A stretch of DNA of 12,898 nt, taken from assembly GCA_902766845.1 (NCBI GenBank), contig CACXFD010000067.1, positions 1 to 12,898 on the forward strand, in the 5' to 3' direction. Below are positions 5,278 through 12,746 of this stretch, piece by piece. Made by a program: the position numbers and the translations under genes. Position 1 is the stretch's first letter, and every line of letters starts with the position of its first letter. A model generated the notes under the pieces. That model was not told the origin of the DNA. It did not search any database and saw nothing but the letters and a program-made list of their open reading frames with translations. The stretch is from an uncultured Lachnospiraceae bacterium. GTDB lineage: Bacteria; Bacillota; Clostridia; Lachnospirales; Lachnospiraceae.

Positions 5278-6285
5278 ATGAAAAATGTTACGATCAAAGA
5301 TGTGGCAAAAGCCGCCGGCGTCTCCTACTCCACCGTCTCCCGCGCCCTTTCCGGAAGCCGCGAGATCAGTCATGACACACGCGAGCGCATCCTGCAGGTC
5401 TGCAAGGAGATGAACTATACGGTCAACACCGTGGCGCGTTCGATGGTCATGAAGAGCACCCGTCTGCTGGGCCTGATCCTGACCAGCGTCAACAACCCGT
5501 TCATGTCGGAGCTCGCGTACTATATCGACCAGGAAGCCCATATGCGCGGCTACAACATCATCCTCTGCAACTCCTCCCGCGATATGGATCAGGAGCGCGA
5601 ACTGTTCGAGCTGATGATCGGCCGCCAGGTGGACGGCATCCTGCTCTGTCCGGCCGGCCCGGGCAGCTATGAACGCCTTCGCCCGTACCTGAGCCGCATC
5701 CCTACGATCTTTATCGGTGAAAACCTCCGGGAAGTTCCCGAAAGCTATGTGTCCGTCGATAATTTCCGCGGCGCGCAGATCGGTGTGGAATACCTCTACA
5801 ACCTGGGCCACCGCGATATCCTGTACTTCGGGCGCCGGCGCAACAGCACCACGCACCAGCTGCGTGCGGAAGGCTACGCCGCCGCGTGCGAGCGTCTGGG
5901 GCTGACCCCGATGTACTGCAACAATACGTTCTCCTCCACGTCCATCCGTTACGGCTACGATCTGGCCAAGCAGCTCTTCTCTCAGCAGGAACGCCGCTTC
6001 AGCGCGATCTTCGCGGCCACGGACACCAACGCGCTCGGCATCATGCAGGCCGCGGAGGAGATGGGACTGCAGATCCCGCAGGATCTGTCCCTTCTCGGCT
6101 TTGACAACATCCGTGACAGCGGACTGCCGCGGATCGAGCTGACGACCATCGAGCAGCCCAAGCAGCTCCTCGCGAACGTCGCCCTGGATACGCTGGTGGA
6201 CAAGATCCAGAACGAACTGTCCGGCTATTCCCACCGTATCATCTCTCCCGCCCTGATCGAGCGGAATTCCTGCCGGAAGATCTGA
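5278..6285 (+). CDS. LacI-family transcriptional regulator
   Basis: 335 residues, the usual LacI length. Residues 4-23 (TIKDVAKAAGVSYSTVSRAL) form the N-terminal helix-turn-helix. The hinge around residues 47-60 contains VARSM, with Met where the minor-groove-inserting Leu usually sits. From about residue 63 (LLGLI) it continues as a periplasmic-binding-protein-like effector domain with typical NPFMSELA, VDGILL, VSVDN-RGA, LGHRDI and FAATDTNALG blocks. Such proteins bind a sugar or sugar phosphate and release or bind operator DNA in response. It is divergent from the HAD-mutase operon and convergent with the ABC-HAD operon, so local control of both is likely (inference). The start ATG is preceded by AAAGG about ten bases upstream. 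Effector unknown. Confidence 0.93.
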   Translation: MKNVTIKDVAKAAGVSYSTVSRALSGSREISHDTRERILQVCKEMNYTVNTVARSMVMKSTRLLGLILTSVNNPFMSELAYYIDQEAHMRGYNIILCNSSRDMDQERELFELMIGRQVDGILLCPAGPGSYERLRPYLSRIPTIFIGENLREVPESYVSVDNFRGAQIGVEYLYNLGHRDILYFGRRRNSTTHQLRAEGYAAACERLGLTPMYCNNTFSSTSIRYGYDLAKQLFSQQERRFSAIFAATDTNALGIMQAAEEMGLQIPQDLSLLGFDNIRDSGLPRIELTTIEQPKQLLANVALDTLVDKIQNELSGYSHRIISPALIERNSCRKI

Positions 6286-6336
6286 TCTGTCCGGCCGGCC
6301 GTCTGAGCCCGGACGCTTCCGGACCCTTCCGGTCAC

Positions 6337-6352
6337 CCGGCCTGTGGGCCGG
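6337..6352 (+). other. Stem-loop after the LacI gene
   Basis: CCGGCC and GGCCGG form a perfect 6-bp stem with a TGTG loop, followed by CGTCTTTC. The T tract is short, so it is at best a weak terminator ahead of the stronger one at 6365. Confidence 0.35.
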
Positions 6353-6364
6353 CGTCTTTCATGG

Positions 6365-6409
6365 AAAATGCCCCCTGCCTGCCCTGCGGCGCAAGGGGCA
6401 TTTTTCTTT
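6365..6409 (+). terminator. Intrinsic terminator between the convergent LacI and HAD genes
   Basis: AAAATGCCCC (6365-6374) pairs with GGGGCATTTT (6395-6404) for a 10-bp stem with a large GC-rich loop, followed on the plus strand by TTTTTCTTT. It ends the LacI transcript. On the minus strand the same stem is followed by a short TTTT, so it can also end the ABC-HAD operon. The T tract overlaps the stop codon of HAD paralogue 5. Confidence 0.75.
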
Positions 6410-7160
6410 ACGCTGTCAGGTACTCCCTCACGATCGGAAGCACATCATAGATGTCCTCGATCTTGCGGTCCGGTCCGTACTCGGTCACGACGCCGGCGTC
6501 CTTCTGCTTCGTGAGCTGGGAGCAGATCTGGATGGCCCCGGCAAAGCCGGCCCGCTTGGAACCGATGATGTCCCGCGAGACCGTATCCCCGACGTAGATG
6601 CAGTTCTCCGGGCGGACGCGGAGTTGGTGCGCGGACACATAGAAGATGTCCGGCTGAGGCTTTCGCATCTCGGTGATCGACGAGAGCGTCACATCGGAGA
6701 AGTATCCGCGGATCCCGTATTCTTCCAGGCTGTCAAAGACCTGGTAGAGGGCCGCGGTGTTGCTGATGATCCCGAGTTTCAGGCCCAGATCCTTCAGTCC
6801 CTGCAGCATCTCCGCCACACGGGGGCGAAGCGAGCGGTGATAATAGGTGACCTCCCACATATGGGCGATCGGTTCGCACAGCGGCTCCAGTTTCTCCGCA
6901 GGGAAATCAAAATCCGAAAGGATATAGTCGCACCAGATTCGGATCGGTTTCAATTCCACGTTGCAGCTGTCGCGGAAACGGCCGTACCGCTTCCATCCCT
7001 CGTTGACGCGCTTCCGGAGCTCCTCTTTGTCCACGCCGGGATCCAGTCCCGCGGCGCGAAGCATCTCATCCAGCTTCCGGATGGCTTCGCGCTCGGACGC
7101 TTCGTCGACAAAGATATCTTCCAGCGTACCGCCCATATCAAACATTACTGCTGTAATCAT
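6408..7160 (-). CDS. HAD-family hydrolase-like protein, paralogue 5 (250 aa)
   Basis: HAD IA-type protein: motif I DMGGTL (nucleophile D8; Gly replaces the second Asp), a long helical cap at about residues 15-115, motif II S133 (IISN), motif III K167 (MRKPQP), motif IV GD at 191-192 with D197. All four motif positions equal those of paralogue 4, despite the two genes lying on opposite sides of the LacI gene. The ATG at 7160 has GGAG eight bases upstream; an in-frame GTG at 7169 overlaps that site and is rejected. It is the last gene of the transporter operon, 57 nt after the unknown membrane protein gene. Being coupled to an importer suggests that it dephosphorylates the imported compound or a derivative (inference). 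Confidence 0.83.
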   Translation of the reverse strand: MITAVMFDMGGTLEDIFVDEASEREAIRKLDEMLRAAGLDPGVDKEELRKRVNEGWKRYGRFRDSCNVELKPIRIWCDYILSDFDFPAEKLEPLCEPIAHMWEVTYYHRSLRPRVAEMLQGLKDLGLKLGIISNTAALYQVFDSLEEYGIRGYFSDVTLSSITEMRKPQPDIFYVSAHQLRVRPENCIYVGDTVSRDIIGSKRAGFAGAIQICSQLTKQKDAGVVTEYGPDRKIEDIYDVLPIVREYLTA

Positions 7161-7217
7161 AAGATACACTCCAGAAAAGGCCTGCCGCCGTGAGGCCTTT
7201 CATATGCGTCCGCCTCA

Positions 7218-7805
7218 TCAGCTGCGGCGGATATACTTCTTCCACTCCGGTTCCTCTTCGGTCTTCTCTTCAGGCTCCGGGCGGTCTTTCCGGTACAGCA
7301 GGTAGAATACCAGCAGCCCCAGCACGATCGGTATCACGCCGAACCAGAAAGCGAATACGAAAAATTCCCTGACCGCCCCGGTGCCGCGCAGCAGGATCAG
7401 CATCGTGATCACCGCAGCGACGGCATACAGGGCCAGCCACAGATGCGTGCCGAGCATCAGGCGCTTATCCGGCAGAAGCCTGTGAAGGATCAGGCCCGCG
7501 AGGATCCCCACCATGCTCGCGCACAGCGATCCGAACAGATTTCCGAGAAAGACCGGCCACGTCTGCGTCACAGGCGCCAGCACATCCACCACGATCCCGA
7601 AAGCCGCGATGTACAGCAGCAGGAAGACGATGCTCAAACAGAACGTGTAGATCAGAAAGCCGCTTTTCGGCTTCCCGTTCTCGGTAAAGAGCAGACTCTT
7701 CCAGAAGCGCTTGGCCCGGTCGTCCCATTTTTTGCGGCGTTCCGTGCGGCGCTGTTCTTTTTCCGTATCAGGCTTATTCCGGTGAAATGACGGTGTCGTG
7801 CCCAT
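7218..7805 (-). CDS. Small four-helix membrane protein of unknown function
   Basis: 195 residues; I do not recognise the family. Residues 1-45 are hydrophilic and strongly basic (many K and R), then four predicted transmembrane segments at about 50-73, 85-110, 117-139 and 147-171, and an acidic C-terminal tail rich in E, P and K (about 172-190). A GGGAGG ribosome binding site lies nine bases before the ATG. The gene sits between the solute-binding protein and HAD paralogue 5 genes on the same strand, with a strong stem-loop before it, and is probably part of the transporter operon. It could be an accessory membrane component or an unrelated passenger. No catalytic motif seen. Confidence 0.72.
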   Translation of the reverse strand: MGTTPSFHRNKPDTEKEQRRTERRKKWDDRAKRFWKSLLFTENGKPKSGFLIYTFCLSIVFLLLYIAAFGIVVDVLAPVTQTWPVFLGNLFGSLCASMVGILAGLILHRLLPDKRLMLGTHLWLALYAVAAVITMLILLRGTGAVREFFVFAFWFGVIPIVLGLLVFYLLYRKDRPEPEEKTEEEPEWKKYIRRS

Positions 7806-7829
7806 CAGCCGTTTCCTCCCGGCTCAGCG

Positions 7830-7860
7830 GGCCGCGGGGCGGGGCTTCCGCCCCGCGGCC
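7830..7860 (-). other. Very stable stem-loop between the binding-protein gene and the membrane-protein gene
   Basis: GGCCGCGGGGCGG (7830-7842) pairs perfectly with CCGCCCCGCGGCC (7848-7860) over 13 bp with a 5-nt loop. No T run follows on either strand, so it is not a classic terminator. Such hairpins after solute-binding protein genes can shield the mRNA 3' end and raise the amount of binding protein relative to downstream genes (inference). Confidence 0.6.
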
Positions 7861-7910
7861 GGTCTTCGTCTCCTGTGCCGTTTCCCTGCGGGATCAGGCC
7901 GTCAGGGACA

Positions 7911-9206
7911 TCAGTGAGCCATGTTCGGGTTCTTGGACAGCCAGTAGATCCACAGATCCTGTGTATCCAGGAACTGGTTGTAGATGCCGGCCAGATCCGG
8001 TTCCATCACGTTCAGCTCCTGCAGGTTGTGTTCGTTCTTCTTATCCTTGACGTCGTCACGGACAGGCCAGTTGCCTTCCTTCTGGAAAGGCTTGAAGCCG
8101 CCGCTCTCGCCGTCAGCGCCGCCGGTCGTGAAACGGATGAACAGGCGGGCGCCGGCCGGATGCTTGCAGTTCTCGACGACATACATGTACTCAAGGTTCT
8201 GCAGGCCGTTGTAAGGGTTCAGCACCAGCCAGCCGATGTTGAAGCCGGAGTCCTCGCGGTTGCCGATCTTGCCGGCGGAAGCCAGCGCGAACGCGGGATC
8301 GTCCTTGGTGGAGTTATGGACCGCCTCGACCAGCTCATCGCCGTCGCCGATGAAGGTCAGCTTCATCTGGGAGAAGCGCCACAGGTACTCAACGCCGGCG
8401 TTCTTTTCAGGAACATCGAACGCGAAGCCGCTGGCGTCATAGGTATACTCCAGATCCTTGCCGTAGACTTCCTTGTAGTTCTGCTCCATCAGGTCCGCGT
8501 TCAGGATGAAGCTCGCGAACAGGGACAGGTACGCGGTCTCGGAACCGATGTCCTTGGTGAACAGACGATACTTCTGGGTGCCGTCCTCGTTCTTCTCGAC
8601 CAGCTGCCACCAGCTGGTGATGGGCATCTCATCCGGGAAGGCTTCGGTGTTGTAATACCACATGGACTGGGAGGCATACAGCGGATAGCCGAAGCGGAGC
8701 AGGCCATCATCGATGTGTTCGCAGATGTCCTTCGGATAGAACGGGGCGATGTAGCCGTCCTCGTAATACTCATAGAACACGTTGCCGTTGACGTCCTTGA
8801 CCTGCAGGACATCGCCCTGCACGTTGTTGGCGTTGGCTTCGAGCACGCATTTCTGAAGGACTTCGTCGTTATCCAGGTCCATGATATCCACGGTCAGGCC
8901 CGGGAACGCTTCCTCGAAGGTCTCCTTGTTCTTCAGCATCTTGGACGAAGTCGCGTAGATGTTGATCGTGCTGCCGTCCTTGACCTCTTCCAGAGCCTTC
9001 TGGTAGAGCTCTTCGTCCGACATCTCGCTCCACTCATCATAGATGGGGCCGAAATACTTGGAGTCATCCTGTGCGGGCTCGGTCGGAGCCTCGGTCGCCT
9101 TGGTCTCGGGCGCCTTGGTCTCAGGCGTCTTGCCGCCGCCGCAGGCGGTCAGGCTCAGCACCAGACACAGGGCGAGCAGAAGAGCGACAAGCTTCTTCAT
9201 CTTCAT
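7911..9206 (-). CDS. ABC transporter solute-binding lipoprotein
   Basis: 431 residues. Residues 1-21 are a lipoprotein signal peptide (basic KMKK, hydrophobic core, LTAC lipobox) with lipidated Cys22, followed by a T/E/K/A/P-rich linker to about residue 47. The mature part begins with INIYATSS and FEEAFPGL and contains GYPLYASQSMWYYN and TSWWQL. This fits the extracellular solute-binding proteins that serve Fe3+-type, polyamine-type and AfuA-type hexose-phosphate importers. It would be anchored outside the membrane and deliver substrate to the permease encoded upstream. The start has AAAGGAG about ten bases upstream. It follows the ATPase gene after 89 nt, an interval holding a small hairpin, and precedes a very stable stem-loop. 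The ligand cannot be told; a phosphorylated sugar is attractive given the HAD genes but is inference. Confidence 0.88.
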   Translation of the reverse strand: MKMKKLVALLLALCLVLSLTACGGGKTPETKAPETKATEAPTEPAQDDSKYFGPIYDEWSEMSDEELYQKALEEVKDGSTINIYATSSKMLKNKETFEEAFPGLTVDIMDLDNDEVLQKCVLEANANNVQGDVLQVKDVNGNVFYEYYEDGYIAPFYPKDICEHIDDGLLRFGYPLYASQSMWYYNTEAFPDEMPITSWWQLVEKNEDGTQKYRLFTKDIGSETAYLSLFASFILNADLMEQNYKEVYGKDLEYTYDASGFAFDVPEKNAGVEYLWRFSQMKLTFIGDGDELVEAVHNSTKDDPAFALASAGKIGNREDSGFNIGWLVLNPYNGLQNLEYMYVVENCKHPAGARLFIRFTTGGADGESGGFKPFQKEGNWPVRDDVKDKKNEHNLQELNVMEPDLAGIYNQFLDTQDLWIYWLSKNPNMAH

Positions 9207-9269
9207 GATTGGGTTTCTCCTTTCTCCAATACCTTTTGTTGCTTCCTTCTCTTTTCTTACTTATCTCCT

Positions 9270-9284
9270 CACGGCTATTCCGTG
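9270..9284 (-). other. Small hairpin between ATPase and binding-protein genes
   Basis: CACGG and CCGTG form a 5-bp stem with a 5-nt loop in the 89-nt gap after the ATPase stop codon. An A/G-rich leader up to the binding-protein ribosome binding site follows. No T tract. It may be an RNA processing or stability element; low confidence. Confidence 0.25.
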
Positions 9285-9295
9285 CTGGGAACGTA

Positions 9296-10414
9296 TCAGC
9301 GGGCCCGTTTGATCAGGCGCGTGGTCTTCGCGTTATAGATGTTGATCTTCTCTTCCGGGATCTCCACGAAGACTTCCTGGTCCAGCGCGTAGTGGATCAG
9401 GCCGATCTGCTTCGAAAGGAAATCGCTGTTGCCGATCTTCAGGGACACCAGCGTCTCGGAACCGGCGGGCTGGTTCGCGTACACCTGGACCGCCACACGG
9501 CCCGGAGCGGCCTCTTCGAAGATGTGGACCTGTTCGGGGCGAATGGCCACGACGCAGTCGAACTCTCCGTCCGGCACTTCCTCGTCCGTCATATCCGCCT
9601 TGTCGAAGGTGTATTCATTGAGCTCGCACTTGACATGGAGCTTGCCGTCTTTGTACTGCGCCTTGCCCTCGAGGAAGTTGATCCGGGGGTTGCCGATGAA
9701 GTCGGCGGCCTCGAGATCGATCGGGTTCATGTACAGTTCCATCGGAGCGGCCACCTGGCTCAGTTCGCCGGCCTTGAACAGTGCGATCTTGGTGGACATG
9801 GTCAGCGCCTCGACCTGGTCATGCGTGACGTAGATGATCGTGGTGCCCAGTTCCTTGTGGATACGCTGCAGTTCGGATCTCATGTCCACACGCAGGCGGG
9901 CGTCGAGGTTCGACAGCGGCTCATCCAGCAGCAGGAGCTTCGGATTGGAAGCCACGGCACGGGCAATGGCGACACGCTGCTGCTGGCCGCCGGACAGCTC
10001 GTTCGGATAACGGTCGATATACTCTTCGATCCGCATCATCCGCAGGGCTTCCTTGATGCGCCGGTCGATCTCCTCCTTGGAGAGCTTCTTGATCTTCAGG
10101 CCGAAGGCGATGTTCTCCTTAACGGTCATGTGGGGCCACAGGGCGTAGGACTGGAACACGAGGTTCAGTCCGCGCTTGCTGGGCTCGGCGTAATACGCGA
10201 GATCCGCGTTGATCATCTCTTCGCCGTCGATGGTCATGATGCCGTTCTGGGGCTTTTCCAGACCGGACACCACGCGCAGCGTCGTGGTCTTGCCGCAGCC
10301 GGACGGGCCGAGCAGCGTCATGAAATCTCCGTCCTCGATCACGAGGTTGATGTCCCGCAGGACATGATTGTCACCGTAAAACTTATCGATATGTTTGAGT
10401 TCGATTCTGCTCAT
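9296..10414 (-). CDS. ABC transporter ATP-binding protein (importer type with C-terminal TOBE region)
   Basis: 372 residues, the usual length for the PotA/FbpC/AfuC/MalK-like group of importer ATPases. Walker A GPSGCGKT is at 36-43, the Q-loop Gln at 88 (VFQSYALWPHM), signature LSGGQQQR at 140-147, Walker B LLLDEP at 161-166, D-loop SNLD at 168-171, H-loop His198. About residues 240-372 form the accessory OB/TOBE-type domain that often carries regulation. It energises import on the cytoplasmic face of the fused permease encoded 21 nt upstream. The ribosome binding site is an AAGGG eight bases before the ATG. All catalytic motifs are intact. Family is certain; transported substrate is not. Confidence 0.95.
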   Translation of the reverse strand: MSRIELKHIDKFYGDNHVLRDINLVIEDGDFMTLLGPSGCGKTTTLRVVSGLEKPQNGIMTIDGEEMINADLAYYAEPSKRGLNLVFQSYALWPHMTVKENIAFGLKIKKLSKEEIDRRIKEALRMMRIEEYIDRYPNELSGGQQQRVAIARAVASNPKLLLLDEPLSNLDARLRVDMRSELQRIHKELGTTIIYVTHDQVEALTMSTKIALFKAGELSQVAAPMELYMNPIDLEAADFIGNPRINFLEGKAQYKDGKLHVKCELNEYTFDKADMTDEEVPDGEFDCVVAIRPEQVHIFEEAAPGRVAVQVYANQPAGSETLVSLKIGNSDFLSKQIGLIHYALDQEVFVEIPEEKINIYNAKTTRLIKRAR

Positions 10415-10435
10415 GAGATCTACCCTTCCCTTTCT

Positions 10436-12262
10436 TTACCACGACTTGCCGATATCGGCGCCGAAGGCGTTGGCGATGATGTAGCACACCAGGATAAACA
10501 GCAGCACGCACACCGAGATGGCGTCCGCCATCTGGTTCAGGCCTTCCTGCGAATAGGTGAAGGCCAGATACGACATCGTCGTCGTGCGGTTATCCATCAT
10601 GATGATGATCAGGTCCAGTTCCTTCGCGATACTGATGAATGTCAGCATGAAGCCGGAAATAAAGCCGTTCTTGGCCAGCGGCAGCACGATCCGTGCCATC
10701 TTCCGTCCGAAGCCGGCGCCGTTGATCTCCGCGGCCTCTTCCAGTTCCACCGCGATCTGCATCATGTTCGCCGTGCCGGACCGGCTGGCAAACGGGAAGT
10801 GCTTGACGACACTGGTCAGCACGATCAGCGTGAAGGTCCCGTACAGGGTCGGGATCAGGCCGCCCAGATGAGGCTTGCTGAACATGGCCACGTACATGGC
10901 GGAGAAGGCCACGCCGCTCATCAGGTACGGGATGAAGACCAGCTGCTCGGTCAGGGAGCCGTACCACTTGCCGCGGCCGCGGGTCGAGATATATCCGAGG
11001 AACTGTCCGCACAGCGCCGTGATGGTGGAGGCGATGAAGGTCAGCCGGATCGTATTCAGGACCGACTTGCCGAAGTCCTTGTTGTAGAAGATGCCCTTAT
11101 AACTGGTGTAATAGGGGGCCAGGTCCTCGTTGGCGCCGATCCAGTTATACGTGGTCAGGTTCTTCAGCGCGTAGCCGCCGCCCGTATTGATCTGGAAGGT
11201 CTCCATGACCAGCACGAACATGGGCATGACCATCGCGAAGAACAAGAACACGACCAGGAAGATCATCAGCGGGGCCTTGGCCTTGCCGAGCCGCATCTCC
11301 GTGCTCCGTCCGCCCTTGCCGCCGATCGTGGCGTAGCTCTTGCGGACGCCGACGATCCGCTGGTTCGCGAAGATGATCAGGGCAGCCAGCGCGATCAGGA
11401 TGATGCTCATCGCGTAGCCGACGCCCTGCGGCGAGCCGTTGATGAAGTTCTTCATCTTGGTGGCCAGCGTGAAGTATCCGATGCGGTTGCCGAGGTTGGC
11501 GGCGACGCCGTAGGTACCGATGGCTTTGCTCAGCGTCATGACGATGGCCGACAGGACGCTCGGCAGCACCAGCGGGATGGTGATGGACTTCAGGATCTGG
11601 GGCTTGGTGGCGCCGCAGATCTCACCCATCTCTTCCAGTTCCGAATTGATGGAGCGGAGCGCCGACTGCACGTGGATGTACGAGAACGCGTAATAGTGCA
11701 GCGACATACATAGGACGATGGCGATGGGCCCGTAGGCGAGCCAGTCGGGGACGCTGATCCCCATGCCGGCCAGGAAGCCCAGCGAACCGGAGGTCTTGTT
11801 CCGGAACACGGCCAGCCACGCAAGGGATTTGCACCAGGACGGGATCATGTAGGGAATGACCACCAGCATGCCCAGAAGCTTCTTGCAGGGGATGTCCGTG
11901 CGGGCCACGAGCCAGCCGAGGACGCTGCCCAGCGGGACGCTGACGAGGACCGTCATGAAGCCGCAGAACAGGGAGTTCTTCAGCGGGCCCCACAGCGTGG
12001 CGCTCGCCATCTGTCCGACCAGAAGGTACTTCCAGTAGTACAGCGTGAAGTCGCCGACCTGCGCGCCCCGGATGCGGCGAAGTTCGCCCTTGGCCACCGT
12101 AAAGGTGGAGGCGATCATCTGCAGCAGGGGGATCACGATCAGGCAGAACAGAACGATCAGGCTGATGGCGACGATCAGGTTGAAGGGGTTCTTTACCACG
12201 CCAAGGAACTGGTTCTTCAAACGAGTCTTGTTGAACGGCCTGCGTGGTTTCTTTGCTTTCAC
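10436..12262 (-). CDS. ABC transporter permease, two fused membrane domains
   Basis: About 608 residues with two consecutive BPD_transp_1-type domains, so one polypeptide supplies both halves of the channel, as in FbpB/AfuB-type importers. A basic N-terminal tail is followed by a first helix (NLIVAISLIVLFCLIVIP). Each domain has the cytoplasmic EAA loop that docks on the ATPase: EEMGEICGA with IPLVLPS in the first, EEAAEINGA with IVLPLAK in the second. A linker near the middle leads to the helix LMIFLVVFLFFAMVMPMFVL. The chosen start is a GTG with AGGAG eleven bases upstream (12274-12278). An in-frame ATG at 12289 would add nine residues but has no ribosome binding site. First gene of the transporter operon, with a promoter about 180 bases upstream. 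Architecture is sure; the exact start is uncertain. Confidence 0.92.
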   Translation of the reverse strand: MKAKKPRRPFNKTRLKNQFLGVVKNPFNLIVAISLIVLFCLIVIPLLQMIASTFTVAKGELRRIRGAQVGDFTLYYWKYLLVGQMASATLWGPLKNSLFCGFMTVLVSVPLGSVLGWLVARTDIPCKKLLGMLVVIPYMIPSWCKSLAWLAVFRNKTSGSLGFLAGMGISVPDWLAYGPIAIVLCMSLHYYAFSYIHVQSALRSINSELEEMGEICGATKPQILKSITIPLVLPSVLSAIVMTLSKAIGTYGVAANLGNRIGYFTLATKMKNFINGSPQGVGYAMSIILIALAALIIFANQRIVGVRKSYATIGGKGGRSTEMRLGKAKAPLMIFLVVFLFFAMVMPMFVLVMETFQINTGGGYALKNLTTYNWIGANEDLAPYYTSYKGIFYNKDFGKSVLNTIRLTFIASTITALCGQFLGYISTRGRGKWYGSLTEQLVFIPYLMSGVAFSAMYVAMFSKPHLGGLIPTLYGTFTLIVLTSVVKHFPFASRSGTANMMQIAVELEEAAEINGAGFGRKMARIVLPLAKNGFISGFMLTFISIAKELDLIIIMMDNRTTTMSYLAFTYSQEGLNQMADAISVCVLLFILVCYIIANAFGADIGKSW

Positions 12263-12273
12263 TTTTCCGTACT

Positions 12274-12278
12274 CTCCT
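12274..12278 (-). promoter_or_regulatory. Ribosome binding site favouring the GTG start of the permease
   Basis: AGGAG on the minus strand, eleven bases before GTG at 12260-12262. It lies inside the reading frame of the alternative ATG at 12289, which has nothing like a Shine-Dalgarno upstream. Confidence 0.55.
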
Positions 12279-12405
12279 TTCCCGCCCATACCGGGAGTCC
12301 CGCTGCCGCTGCCCGAGGAGGAGGGTCAGTCCTTCGGGGTCGGCGGCAGATTTGACAGAGGGTCTCTTTCCGGGAACTCTTTCCGCTTTTGCTGTTCCGG
12401 AATTA

Positions 12406-12424
12406 CGAACACGTTTCCGTAAAC
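12406..12424. promoter_or_regulatory. Overlapping LacI-type operator-like sequences downstream of the ABC promoter
   Basis: GTTTCCGTAAAC (12413-12424) has GTTT/AAAC arms around a central CG, and the overlapping CGAACACGTTTCCG (12406-12419) matches 7 of 10 fixed positions of the cre pattern on the minus strand. The sites sit just after the predicted transcription start, a repressing position. Similarity to the GCAAAC sites near the LacI gene is only partial. Confidence 0.4.
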
Positions 12425-12439
12425 AGTTTCTTTGAAATT

Positions 12440-12467
12440 AGGATACCATATTTGACGCACTTGTCAA
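12440..12467 (-). promoter_or_regulatory. Promoter of the ABC transporter operon
   Basis: On the minus strand a perfect -35 TTGACA (12462-12467) is followed after 16 bp by TATCCT (12440-12445) as -10. The -35 overlaps an inverted repeat TTGAC-N6-GTCAA (12452-12467). The transcript would start near 12433 and carry a leader of about 170 nt to the permease start. Confidence 0.65.
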
Positions 12468-12583
12468 GAGAATCTTTGTTTTTTCTGTGTTTTTTGTCAA
12501 AACAGGTAACATTCTCTGCCGGTCGCCCGCTGTCGAAATTGCGGTCATCAGCAGTTTTTCGGCACGGATTCGAGGGCTTTCGG

Positions 12584-12605
12584 CGGAAATTTCCGGAAAT
12601 TTCCG
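12584..12605. repeat. 22-bp perfect palindrome made of two overlapping CGGAAATTTCCG units
   Basis: The 12-bp palindrome CGGAAATTTCCG occurs twice, at 12584-12595 and 12594-12605, sharing two bases, so the whole 22 bp is its own reverse complement. The two centres are 10 bp apart, one helical turn. It lies about 115 bases upstream of the ABC promoter -35. It could be a double site for a dimeric regulator; function unknown. Confidence 0.6.
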
Positions 12606-12650
12606 TTCAGGATATAGCCAAACCACGTCATGATTTGCGCAAAATGAAAG

Positions 12651-12683
12651 GCGGGGACACTGCCGTTTCGGCAGCATCCCCGC
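12651..12683 (-). terminator. Strong intrinsic terminator after the oxidoreductase gene
   Basis: GCGGGGA (12651-12657) pairs with TCCCCGC (12677-12683), and after a CA/CA internal loop CTGCCG (12660-12665) pairs with CGGCAG (12669-12674), a 13-bp stem in all with a 3-nt loop. On the minus strand CTTTCATTTT follows; on the plus strand TTCTTTC follows. It lies about 65 bases past the stop codon of the oxidoreductase and separates it from the ABC operon. Confidence 0.75.
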
Positions 12684-12746
12684 TTCTTTCGAGCATTGGG
12701 CCGGATTTGTGACCGGTCGTGTGGAATGTTCTGTTTTTTATGCTGT

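Larger units (their letters stand above)
12263..12746. other. Intergenic region between the ABC operon and the oxidoreductase gene
   Basis: About 480 bases without a supportable gene. From right to left it holds the terminator of the oxidoreductase gene (12651-12683), a double palindrome (12584-12605), an A/T-rich stretch with two TTGACA hexamers on the minus strand, the ABC operon promoter (12440-12467), overlapping operator-like sites (12406-12424) and a leader of roughly 170 nt. Reading frames here on both strands lack ribosome binding sites and coding character. Confidence 0.6.

Noticed and set aside
9209..11713. Plus-strand open frame of 834 codons across the ABC genes
   Set aside because: It runs antisense through two unmistakable transporter genes and their intergenic gap. 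The composition is that of a mirror frame and no domain is visible.
12467..12517. 7-bp inverted repeat AGAGAAT/ATTCTCT around the ABC promoter
   Set aside because: The arms are 37 bases apart, short and A/T-rich; this is expected by chance.
12389..12712. Open frames of 79 and 107 codons in the intergenic region right of the ABC operon
   Set aside because: They cross the promoter, the double palindrome and the terminator, have no ribosome binding site, and show no protein family features.
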